Source: Chitinophagaceae bacterium PMP191F (GTDB lineage: Bacteria; Bacteroidota; Bacteroidia; Chitinophagales; Chitinophagaceae). From it: DNA of 64,000 bases. Where the stretch lies: contig LGYU01000031.1 in the NCBI GenBank assembly GCA_001302245.1, forward strand, positions 1 through 64,000. The letters run 5' to 3'. A program made the translations under genes and the position numbers. Shown here in pieces: positions 26,973 to 35,073 of the stretch (position 1 is its first letter; each line of letters starts with the position of its first letter). The notes beneath the pieces were generated by a model that ran no database searches, was not told where the DNA came from, and saw nothing but the letters and a program-made list of their open reading frames with translations.

Positions 26973-27662
26973 TTAAAGCGTTCGGTTATAAAAGGGGTCG
27001 TCATACATTTTATCTTCTGCCGAAAGGTTATTGCTTTTTTTCGGCAGGCAGGCTGCTACACTGAAGCATATGTTCTTGATCCATGTAAACACATAGTTGA
27101 TAACCTCCCACTTGCTCCATTCCTCATAGCTTAATGCCTGTGAATACATGAACAGGAAAAATGTTCCTGTTGAATAGATCAGGATACCTACAATAGCCCA
27201 AAACTGAAACGACGAATAAATGAACGTGGTATTGGGCTGGTTGATCTCTTCAAAGAAGTACAGCAGCGCAGAAACGATTACCAGTGAGTATTCTACCGTG
27301 ATGGAAATCGAGTCTGCAGTGTCTTTAACGATAAAAATGAAGCTTAAAATATATGCGGCTAAAAAAAGAGGCACGCCAAACAGCACAATGCGCTTGAACA
27401 GTTTCTTTTTTAGTGCCAGGTAAATGGCAGTGGTAAAGAGTGAGTATTCAACCAGGGTAAAGACGCTGAACAGTACCTGGCTGTAGGTGTGATTGTTGAG
27501 TGTAATGAGCCTTGCCATTACCATCTCGTTCAGGAATGAATACAGGCAGTATAATACAACTACCCTTATTATTCGTTCTTTATTTCTGTTCAGAAACAGG
27601 AGAAAAAATAATAAGGGTAGTAAATGAGACGCTATGCTAATATCTGTGATGTATGCCTTAAT
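26973..27662 (-). CDS. multi-pass membrane protein upstream of histidine kinase; apparent non-AUG start
   Basis: A membrane protein of about 230 residues with about six or seven hydrophobic segments. The first ATG in frame (27524) leaves 184 codons, but the frame is open for about 50 more codons upstream and these encode a typical first transmembrane segment (SHLLPLLFFLLFLNRNKER). That segment aligns in character with the start of the related protein at 24432-25091. No ATG, GTG or TTG occurs there; an ATT at 27660-27662 lies about 12 bases downstream of the predicted transcription start. The start given is inferred; 27524 is the conservative alternative. Gene order (membrane protein, kinase, regulator, membrane protein) suggests a split sensor. 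Confidence 0.6.
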   Translation of the reverse strand: MKAYITDISIASHLLPLLFFLLFLNRNKERIIRVVVLYCLYSFLNEMVMARLITLNNHTYSQVLFSVFTLVEYSLFTTAIYLALKKKLFKRIVLFGVPLFLAAYILSFIFIVKDTADSISITVEYSLVIVSALLYFFEEINQPNTTFIYSSFQFWAIVGILIYSTGTFFLFMYSQALSYEEWSKWEVINYVFTWIKNICFSVAACLPKKSNNLSAEDKMYDDPFYNRTL

Positions 27663-27678
27663 TATGAATAATTTGCGT

Positions 27679-27709
27679 CAAATATAGAAAAGGCACACTG
27701 AAATTCAAA
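27679..27709 (-). promoter_or_regulatory. Bacteroidota-type promoter of the membrane protein/kinase unit
   Basis: On the minus strand TTTG (27706-27709), a 19-base spacer and TATATTTG (27679-27686) match both consensus elements. Transcription would start near 27673, leaving almost no leader before the open frame that begins at 27677. Confidence 0.75.
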
Positions 27710-27726
27710 TAATATGAAATATATCT

Positions 27727-28134
27727 TTAATCTATATTCCAACCCCATTGAAAATCTTCAGATTCTTCAGTGGTGGTAGTTTGTGGCGGGAAGCGTGGGT
27801 TGATGATACGATCAGCTACGATACCTTTTTCAATACCCAGTTTACCTTGATTATCAACAGTAGTGTATTCCAGAATGGTTTTGCCTTTTGCGTCAAGACC
27901 TACATAAACCAATGTTTTTTCACCCATTTCGTTGTAAGCATTGTAAAAACGCATACCTACACAGCCTGGTTGAGCCAGAATCTGGTCGATAATGTTGCGG
28001 CCAATTACATAGGAATGAACATCATTTGGATTTGCTACCTGAAAATCGTTTACCATTTGGGTACCGAGCTCATAACCGATCTCTTCACCAATAGAAGCAA
28101 TAGCTTTTTTTGTGGTGAGTTGATTTTGCGTCAT
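27727..28134 (-). CDS. conserved hypothetical protein
   Basis: A 135-residue soluble protein with no signal peptide or membrane segment. Start taken at the ATG giving MTQNQLTTKKAIASIGEEIG; the frame is open 18 codons further but those are not plausible. Visible blocks are GTQMVNDFQVANPNDVHSYVIGRNIIDQILAQPGC and LVYVGLDAKGKTILEYTTV in outline, ending in an acidic EESEDFQWGW tail. I do not recognise a domain of known function. It ends 17 bases before the promoter of the membrane/kinase unit. Confidence 0.75.
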   Translation of the reverse strand: MTQNQLTTKKAIASIGEEIGYELGTQMVNDFQVANPNDVHSYVIGRNIIDQILAQPGCVGMRFYNAYNEMGEKTLVYVGLDAKGKTILEYTTVDNQGKLGIEKGIVADRIINPRFPPQTTTTEESEDFQWGWNID

Positions 28135-29179
28135 AGAAGTAGTTTTTAGAGGTTTAGAATGACAGAATCGGATGTAAAAAACCTCCAAAAAAAAAAGACT
28201 GACAACGGGTAGCTAACATGCACTAAATAGCTTAATTTGGCTGAAGTGAAGATGTATAGTGCATTTGCGAGGATTTTTCGGGTAGTAATACGATTTAAAA
28301 ATGCGTATAATTTCCCTTGTAAAATAGTAATTTTACGGTCGTGTTTTTCGCATATGCGGTATGGATTTTTACGAATGCGAAAAAAAGTTGTCAACATTTT
28401 TGCACAAGCTGTGGATAAGCCTGCGGATGTGTAAAATGGTTTCAACGGATTTTAAAAACGGGACTGCGGGTTGCCGGTTTCCGGAATGTGCCAAAAGTGC
28501 AGGGCGGCCGGATATTCCGTACAACAAGGATAATAGTTTGGGGAATTTGCTGAATGCAAGATCGGTTATTCATTTATCCTGCATCTAGTGCTTTGTGTAT
28601 CAGTTATTTCAGCAAAAAAGAAGAAGTTGACTGATATTGGATTTGACTGTGCTTTTCATAAGATTATTGGAAAACTTTTATTGGACGGTAAACTAGGACA
28701 TTGGATAGTTATGAGGTTGCCGTATCCGTCTACCAATCAACTTCTAACTCAAAAGTAGTACCCATATCATCAGATGGCAAGAGCACATTTGCCCGTTTTT
28801 ATCAATACAGAAATTACCTTTTTGCTAGTAAAATGTCGGTTTTGTATATCGTAAAAATACCAATGTTGACAAAGAGCTAACATACCGGCCCTATAAAGGT
28901 TTATTATTTTTTACGAAATTAGCCCGCCGTTTTTACGTTTGTAAAAGTGTGATTTTTATACAGTTGAATTAGGCAAAAGAACCATAGCAGGAAAAGGAAG
29001 CAGGGAATGTAAGTTGAACACAGTGCCCGGAAAGTTGTATCGAGGCGGAATACAGGCTTGAACCGCATTAGCGGCCAGGTGATGAGGTCCCTGTATAAAT
29101 ACAGCGATCCGTATAAACTAAAAGCTAAATGCTTTGTCCATTAAATTAATAACCCATTAAAAGCCAAACCTACCCCACT
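28135..29179. other. 1-kb gene-free region with DnaA boxes and iterated TTTTTACG
   Basis: The longest spacer in the window. The open frames inside (for example 28146-28445 minus and 28361-28588 plus) have no family-like composition. It contains three DnaA-box matches at 28398-28436, four TTTTTACG octamers (28366-28373, inverted at 28850-28857, 28908-28915, 28930-28937) and a TTTTACG at 28331-28337. TGACAA followed by AGCTAACAT occurs near 28200 and again near 28867. A GAGGTTT/AAACCTC inverted repeat lies near 28150-28185 in the leader of the leftward gene. Confidence 0.55.
28398..28436. promoter_or_regulatory. cluster of three DnaA boxes
   Basis: TTTTGCACA at 28398-28406 (plus), TTATCCACA at 28410-28418 (minus, the perfect consensus) and TTTTACACA at 28428-28436 (minus) all fit TTNTNCACA within 39 bases. 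They sit next to an AT-rich stretch. They could mark an origin, a DnaA-regulated promoter or a DnaA titration site. Confidence 0.5.
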
Positions 29180-29839
29180 ATGAGCACTGAGCTGGTTATA
29201 AAGGTATCTATTGCGGATGACCATAAGATATTCCGCGATGGTATTAAGATGGCGCTGAAAGGAAAGGAATATCTGAAGATCCTTTGGGAAGCTGAAGACG
29301 GTAAGGACCTGATGCACAAAATGCAGCTTAAGAAGCCGGATGTGTTACTGATGGATATCCGTATGCCTGAGGTGGACGGTGTGAACGCTATCGGCATATT
29401 GCGAAAGGAACACAGCGATGTAAAGATCATTGTACTGACTATGTACGATGACCAGGAAATGATCACCAAAATGATGGAAATGGGCGCTAACGCCTACCTT
29501 ACCAAAACAAGTGATCCTGAAGAAATTTACCAGGCAATCCTTACCTGCATGAATGATGACTTTTACTTTAATGATCTTGTTAATAAAGCTGTACTGTCAA
29601 AACTGCAAACCAAAAAACAGGTTCGCCAGTTTTATCCCAATCCCATCAAATTTTCTGAAAAAGAAGTACGTATATTAAAGCTGCTGGCAGAAGACAAAAC
29701 CACGGAAGAAATATCCAAGGAAGTATTCCTTAGCCCCCGTACTGTTGAAACCATCCGTCAAAACATGAAGTCAAAAGTGGGAGCTAAAACCATTGCCGGT
29801 CTTATTATGTATGGCATGCGGAACAAGCTGATCGATTAA
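29180..29839 (+). CDS. NarL/LuxR-family response regulator, orphan
   Basis: A 219-residue regulator close in layout to the one at 25282: receiver with Asp13-Asp14, phosphoacceptor Asp59 in LLMDIRMPEVDG, Thr in VLTMYDDQEM, Lys in LTKTSDP, then a LuxR helix-turn-helix (FSEKEVRILKLLAED, VFLSPRTVETIRQNM in outline) and a shared ending NKLID. No kinase adjoins it, so it may be served by the HisKA_3 kinase to the left or by a distant one. It stands at the edge of the 1-kb gene-free region. Confidence 0.94.
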   Translation: MSTELVIKVSIADDHKIFRDGIKMALKGKEYLKILWEAEDGKDLMHKMQLKKPDVLLMDIRMPEVDGVNAIGILRKEHSDVKIIVLTMYDDQEMITKMMEMGANAYLTKTSDPEEIYQAILTCMNDDFYFNDLVNKAVLSKLQTKKQVRQFYPNPIKFSEKEVRILKLLAEDKTTEEISKEVFLSPRTVETIRQNMKSKVGAKTIAGLIMYGMRNKLID

Positions 29840-29903
29840 CGCTATAGCATCGTTTTTTAAGTATACAGGTATTGAAATCAGCATTCTTTATTGAAACCCG
29901 GTA

Positions 29904-31055
29904 TTAGTTTTTGAAAGTGGGGCACCAGGATTGCCGGCGATCGCCATTGTATTCATTATAAGAACCACTTTGCATCAATGCAAATTCAAATGCCCCGCGG
30001 CTGCCGTTGTATTGATTTAATGATGAAGTGGTAACATCATACGTAAATGTAAGCTTCAGCGTTTTCCACTGAAAACCTACCATTGGTACTACTGCGTCGT
30101 TGTGGCGATAGTAAATTCCCCCGATCAGTTGTGTGTCACCATCCCCGCTTAGGTTGTATTGCAGATTTGCTCCACCCACTATTTCACTGCTGCCACTCTG
30201 GGTACTGTAATAAGCCATAGGATTGACGATCACATCTTCATTCAGCTTTATACTGGAATTAACAAATACATTATAGCGTGGTTTGATACGGTTATCAACC
30301 CCGGATGAATTGTCTTTAAAAAATGATTCACGCGCCTGGTTAAGATGCATAACAGATACGCCACCATTGATGTAGATCTTATCGGTAGGGAAATAGGCAT
30401 AATTCACACCTATCTGTACGTCAAAATAATTGATAGAGGGGTTATCCAGCATTACACTGGTAGGCAGGTTTGAATCGAAAAACTTCCCATCAAACTGGTC
30501 GGGAAACTTCAAATCAATACTGTTGATGCGTTTATTGACCCATCCGGCATTGAAACCAAAAGATAGCAGGTGAGCTACACCCAGCATCTGGTGATATGCT
30601 GCAGAGGCATATACGCGGGTTGTAGAAAGTTTCCCTGAACCTGCCACATCTCTCAATATCATGCCACCTAACCCTACCCAGCCGCTTTCAATACGATCGC
30701 GCAGTACCTGGGCATCGCCCCATACACTGTATGTTTTGTAAGGAACACTCATTACCGAAGACCATTGGTTGCGGTAATTGGCGCCCAGGCGATAATCAGC
30801 ATCCGGAATAAAACCTGTATTGGCAGGATTGGTTGAAAGCGGTGAATTGAACCATTGCGAAAAGTGAAAGTCCTGTGCCTGTGCCTGCACCCCCAACAGT
30901 AGCGAACACACCAATACCGGCAACAGGTATGGGATACGGTAAACGGAGGAACGTGTTTGTGCAGCAGGATTATTGTGCTGCGGCATATAACCTGCCCCAT
31001 TAGCCGGGCCGGTTAATGTTTGTTGAATCCCCGGTAATATCCTCATAATATTCAT
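29904..31055 (-). CDS. PorP/SprF family type IX secretion membrane protein
   Basis: A 383-residue outer membrane beta-barrel protein of the PorP/SprF family. The N-terminus is long, with the signal peptide hydrophobic core at about 42-58 (LLPVLVCSLLLGVQAQAQ); internal ATGs at codons 4 and 24 are alternative starts. The mature start QDFHFSQWFNSPLSTNPANTG is the family hallmark. SprF-type proteins are needed for export or surface attachment of partner adhesins with type B T9SS tails; the gene immediately upstream encodes exactly such a protein, 139 bases away on the same strand. Confidence 0.94.
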   Translation of the reverse strand: MNIMRILPGIQQTLTGPANGAGYMPQHNNPAAQTRSSVYRIPYLLPVLVCSLLLGVQAQAQDFHFSQWFNSPLSTNPANTGFIPDADYRLGANYRNQWSSVMSVPYKTYSVWGDAQVLRDRIESGWVGLGGMILRDVAGSGKLSTTRVYASAAYHQMLGVAHLLSFGFNAGWVNKRINSIDLKFPDQFDGKFFDSNLPTSVMLDNPSINYFDVQIGVNYAYFPTDKIYINGGVSVMHLNQARESFFKDNSSGVDNRIKPRYNVFVNSSIKLNEDVIVNPMAYYSTQSGSSEIVGGANLQYNLSGDGDTQLIGGIYYRHNDAVVPMVGFQWKTLKLTFTYDVTTSSLNQYNGSRGAFEFALMQSGSYNEYNGDRRQSWCPTFKN

Positions 31056-31194
31056 CCTCCTAAAATTAATGGTTCAGTGTAGCTATTTTACCTGTACTAA
31101 TTTCTTTAACAATACACTTGCAATATTGGTTGTGTGAATATTGCTGCAGTGATACTGATACATACAACATTACAACTGCTGTGTATTGATGTAA

Positions 31195-34100
31195 TTAACG
31201 GATCAGGGTGATATCACCTGTTTTCCGTGTTTTGGTACCATCAGTAAATTCTACATCAAGGGTGTAGGCATACACTTCCATTGGCTGGGGTTTGCCATTG
31301 AATGTTCCATCCCAGCCCATTCTGCGGTCATTTGTTTCAAATACTTTTTGTCCGAAGCGGTTGTATATTCTCCAGATCATTTTGGCAATGCCGAATCCCT
31401 GTACCGATACTACAGCGTTGCGGCCAAAGCGTCCTGGGGTAAAGGCATTGGGTACATCCAGCAACGGGTTGATGATGGCATCTACATTTTTACATGCAGT
31501 ATCAGTACAACCAAACTGGTTGGTGGTGATCAGGCATGCATTGTAGGTGCCGGTAGCATTGTATTGGTGCATTACTGTATCCATGGTGGTCCTGATGGTA
31601 GAATCGCCATCACCAAACAGCCATTTGTATTGTACACCGCCTGTAGACAGGTTGGTGAAAATGGCAGGTTTGTTGGCATCCGGTGGAACAGGTGCTACTG
31701 AAAAATCTGCTGTAGGTTTGGGATTGACCGTAATGGTAAATTCGGTCTGATCTATCTTGTTACAGGTATTCGGATCTTTTACTACCAGTTTTACGGTATA
31801 AGTGCCCACATTGTTGTATCTGTGTACTGGATCTAAATCGGTTGATGTACCGCCATCACCAAAATCCCATTCATAGGTAGCGCCTCCCAGCGATGTATTG
31901 GTAAATACGGCATCGTAAGGGACGCAACCCATTGCCGGTGTTTCAAACCTCGCTACTACATTGGCTGCGACCGATAGCCGCTTGATTACCGAATCCGGAG
32001 CATTACAGAAGTTGGTATCTGTCAGTATCAGTTTTACATTATAGGTTCCCGGTGAGGCATAGGCATGCGTAATGGCCGAAGGTCCTGATACGACCCGTAT
32101 GCCGTCGCCAAAATCCCAGGTGAATGATGTATCTGTAAATACCTTACCCGGTGAAGGGGAAGACAAGTTGTCGAAACGGTATGATAATGATTCGCAGGGA
32201 TCCAGTTTGGTGATAGCAAAATCCAGGCTTGCGGGGTCATTTCGTACACGGATGGTTGTATAAGATGTATCTGCAATGTTGCAGGTTGTAGAATCAATTG
32301 CCACCAGCCGAACACGGTAAGTACCTACATTCACATAAGTATGTGTTTGTGTAAAATCGGTAGTCGTGATTTCCGGGCTGCCATCACCAAAATCCCATAT
32401 GTATTTTTTTGCGTTCCGTACTGTATCTCTGAACTCAACAGTGAAGGGAATACAACCCACTGTATCAACAGCACCATTTACAAATGCTTTTACGCCGGTA
32501 CCTACACCGGAGAAGTTGAATGCGATCTTAACTGCAGCCAGGTTACACGCACCATTGCCTCTGCCCAATGCGCCATTGGTCTGGGCCCATACACCGGGCG
32601 TAGTAGGGAAGGGGAGTGTGATAGGGGATCCTGGTAGACTTCCTCCGCAGTTGGCGCAAATGGCCTGGTAGATCACGCCGTTTTCGTCATAACGACTGGT
32701 TCCTCCGTCAACGTGTTCGCCTTCACCACCATTCTGACCAAAGAAAGTAGCGTACAAACGTGAAACGGCATCTTTCCTGATCACTATAAAATAAAAGTCT
32801 TTGTTATCTGATCGTGCTTCTGTTTTCAAAGCATCGGTTGTAGAACCCATACCCACAGGACCTGCCATGCTGAAGATAGGATTAGGAGAATCGTCTATCC
32901 AACCGCCCCAACCTGATATATACACGTTTTCACAACGGTCAACCAGGAAAGCTACCGGTGATATATTGGGCCTGCGTGAGCCACTGCCGAAAACAGTAGA
33001 ATAAATAAAACCGGACAGGTCAGTTCTTAGCTTTGCTATAAACTGGCTGGAACCGGGTACATTGTAAGCTGCGTTGATGATGGGCCAGGTTCCTCCTTCA
33101 GTAGTACCCATGATATAGGGAATGCCTGTTTTGTCGAACTGTATGCCGTATACTGCATCATAGGATGCTGTACCCAGGTACGTTTTTTTTATAATGGAAG
33201 ATCCATTATTGGCGATCTGGGCAACAAATCCGTCAACACCACCCTGCAGGTTTGTCTGGTAAACGCCTGTTGTATTGCCCGGGAAAGAAGTTGCATTACT
33301 TTGAGTAGCGCCACCTACAAAAATATCATTGGTAAGCGGGTTTACAGAGATCACAAAAGCACCATCATTCTCAGTGCCCCCGAGATAACTGCTCCATATT
33401 ACATTGGTGCAATTGGGATTTATTTTCATCACAACACCATCCTGTTTACCGCCCAGGTTTGGCTGAAATCCGCCAAAAATGGGAAAATCAGAAGAGTGTG
33501 TCTGTGCCGCAACATAGATATTATCGGCACCATCAAGTACTACTTCACTGCGGGAATCATCACCATAGAAGTGAAGAGTGGTGGTGAGATCTATGGATCT
33601 GCCTTCCTGGATATCAGAGATGTTTACACCATCATCCTGCGAACCGCCAATACGCAATGAACCGATAATAGCAGTGCCGGCAGCATTGAGTTTGGTAACA
33701 ACAATATCGCAACCTTTGGCCTGGCCAGGTGATGTTTCGACAACGGTACCGGGATAATTACTGCCGTAGGTACGGCCCATTACAACAAGATTGCCCTGTG
33801 CATCAGAAATAATGCTGTGCGGATATTCATTGCCGTTTGAACTTCCTATATAAGTGGCATACAAACGTTGTGAGCCGTCTGCACTGAATTTAAAAATGCC
33901 GATATCTTTCGGCACACCACTACCACCCTGGAAACTTTCCTGGAATGCACCGGGACTGGTTCGGAAACCTGCACCGAAAACAATGCCTCCTGAAAAGAGC
34001 GTACCACCCGGGCCGGGAGTGGCTGTAAATCCATACTGGCTTGCTGTGCTACCGGTAAATGAGCAGAATATCAATGTAGGATCAATGATCAGTGTATTGG

Positions 34101-34917
34101 TTTTGGAATAATCTGCTATTTTGAATTTTACTGTGTTGCTTGTTGTCAGCACATAAGATGCTGCTATTTCTTTTTTCCCGGAGACCTTATCAAACTGGTA
34201 GGAATAAGGTGCCAGTTCTTTAAAATCGCCGATGGAAGTTTTAATAATGAGTTCTTCTTTTTTGAGAGAGAGTTTGTCAGCGCCTTCGTATTTCATTGCA
34301 ATCTGGCTTGCATCACCGCCGGGATTTACAATAATGTCGTATTTTAAACGTCCGTTTTCGGAGTAATATCTTACATCAATATTGGGATAGATGTTCTTGT
34401 AGGTTACACCCTGGTACAAAAGCACGTTGGAAGCCCATTGCGTAGGATCGTTACCGATAAAGTAGTTGTTGTAAGTAGGTAACGGTTTGTCGGGTATGAT
34501 GATGGCGTTGTCTGAAGCTCCTTCAAAGGTTACGCGATACATGTGTGAATGCAGAATAATATCGCTGCCTGCGGAACCGCCGCCACCGCCCTCAACAGGC
34601 ATTAGCACATCGCCTAGGCTGCTACGGCTGGTTTTGGTATTCGCTTTCTGTTTGGTATTGTTGTTACTACCTGCCAGTGACATTCCCTCGTGGGTTCTGT
34701 CGTGAATGGCTTTCAGGTCATTGCTGTTGTATTGAACAACAGAGAAGCCTTTTTGTTCCAGGAAAAATGCGCCTACCGGAAATTCGCCTTTGAACTTTAC
34801 TGCCTTGTCCCACTGGCCTTTGTTTTGAACAAATTCAAATGCAGATGCATCTTGTGCAACTACTCTACAAAGGGCTATTGTGAGGAACGCAACGATTATT
34901 AAACATTTCCTTCCCAA
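31195..34917 (-). CDS. PKD-repeat adhesin with gliding-motility type B T9SS C-terminus
   Basis: A 1240-residue cell-surface protein. Signal peptide 1-21; an N-terminal module beginning FEFVQNKGQWDKAVKF, typical of proteins with SBBP beta-propeller repeats, which occupy roughly 300-780. Four PKD domains follow, with WDFGDG-type motifs near 843, 936, 1016 and 1097 (the last as WLFGDG). The last 85 residues are the gliding-motility-associated C-terminal (type B sorting) domain: PNAFTPG, then YNRFGQKVFE and WDGTFNG. It is exported by the T9SS and probably held by the SprF-like partner encoded next. Role in adhesion or polymer binding is inferred. Confidence 0.93.
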   Translation of the reverse strand: MGRKCLIIVAFLTIALCRVVAQDASAFEFVQNKGQWDKAVKFKGEFPVGAFFLEQKGFSVVQYNSNDLKAIHDRTHEGMSLAGSNNNTKQKANTKTSRSSLGDVLMPVEGGGGGSAGSDIILHSHMYRVTFEGASDNAIIIPDKPLPTYNNYFIGNDPTQWASNVLLYQGVTYKNIYPNIDVRYYSENGRLKYDIIVNPGGDASQIAMKYEGADKLSLKKEELIIKTSIGDFKELAPYSYQFDKVSGKKEIAASYVLTTSNTVKFKIADYSKTNTLIIDPTLIFCSFTGSTASQYGFTATPGPGGTLFSGGIVFGAGFRTSPGAFQESFQGGSGVPKDIGIFKFSADGSQRLYATYIGSSNGNEYPHSIISDAQGNLVVMGRTYGSNYPGTVVETSPGQAKGCDIVVTKLNAAGTAIIGSLRIGGSQDDGVNISDIQEGRSIDLTTTLHFYGDDSRSEVVLDGADNIYVAAQTHSSDFPIFGGFQPNLGGKQDGVVMKINPNCTNVIWSSYLGGTENDGAFVISVNPLTNDIFVGGATQSNATSFPGNTTGVYQTNLQGGVDGFVAQIANNGSSIIKKTYLGTASYDAVYGIQFDKTGIPYIMGTTEGGTWPIINAAYNVPGSSQFIAKLRTDLSGFIYSTVFGSGSRRPNISPVAFLVDRCENVYISGWGGWIDDSPNPIFSMAGPVGMGSTTDALKTEARSDNKDFYFIVIRKDAVSRLYATFFGQNGGEGEHVDGGTSRYDENGVIYQAICANCGGSLPGSPITLPFPTTPGVWAQTNGALGRGNGACNLAAVKIAFNFSGVGTGVKAFVNGAVDTVGCIPFTVEFRDTVRNAKKYIWDFGDGSPEITTTDFTQTHTYVNVGTYRVRLVAIDSTTCNIADTSYTTIRVRNDPASLDFAITKLDPCESLSYRFDNLSSPSPGKVFTDTSFTWDFGDGIRVVSGPSAITHAYASPGTYNVKLILTDTNFCNAPDSVIKRLSVAANVVARFETPAMGCVPYDAVFTNTSLGGATYEWDFGDGGTSTDLDPVHRYNNVGTYTVKLVVKDPNTCNKIDQTEFTITVNPKPTADFSVAPVPPDANKPAIFTNLSTGGVQYKWLFGDGDSTIRTTMDTVMHQYNATGTYNACLITTNQFGCTDTACKNVDAIINPLLDVPNAFTPGRFGRNAVVSVQGFGIAKMIWRIYNRFGQKVFETNDRRMGWDGTFNGKPQPMEVYAYTLDVEFTDGTKTRKTGDITLIR

Positions 34918-35073
34918 GATTTCCTTTTTTACAATTTACTTAATAAAACGTTTTTTACGGTTAAATCGTGCCGGTTAATGAATGAATTTTAATTTCATCT
35001 TTAACTGACAGTCAGGCAGTAATAAGCAGAAGAGAATTGGTTGAGAAAGGTCGGTTTCCAAAGGTACTGAGGA

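Noticed and set aside
28146-28445. Small open frames in the 1-kb gene-free region (28146-28445 minus, 28361-28588 plus)
   Set aside because: They overlap each other and the DnaA boxes and have no coding-like composition; treated as non-coding.
29833-29858. Possible terminator after the orphan response regulator (short stem and T6)
   Set aside because: Only a 4-base stem can be drawn before the T-run, too weak to list as a terminator.
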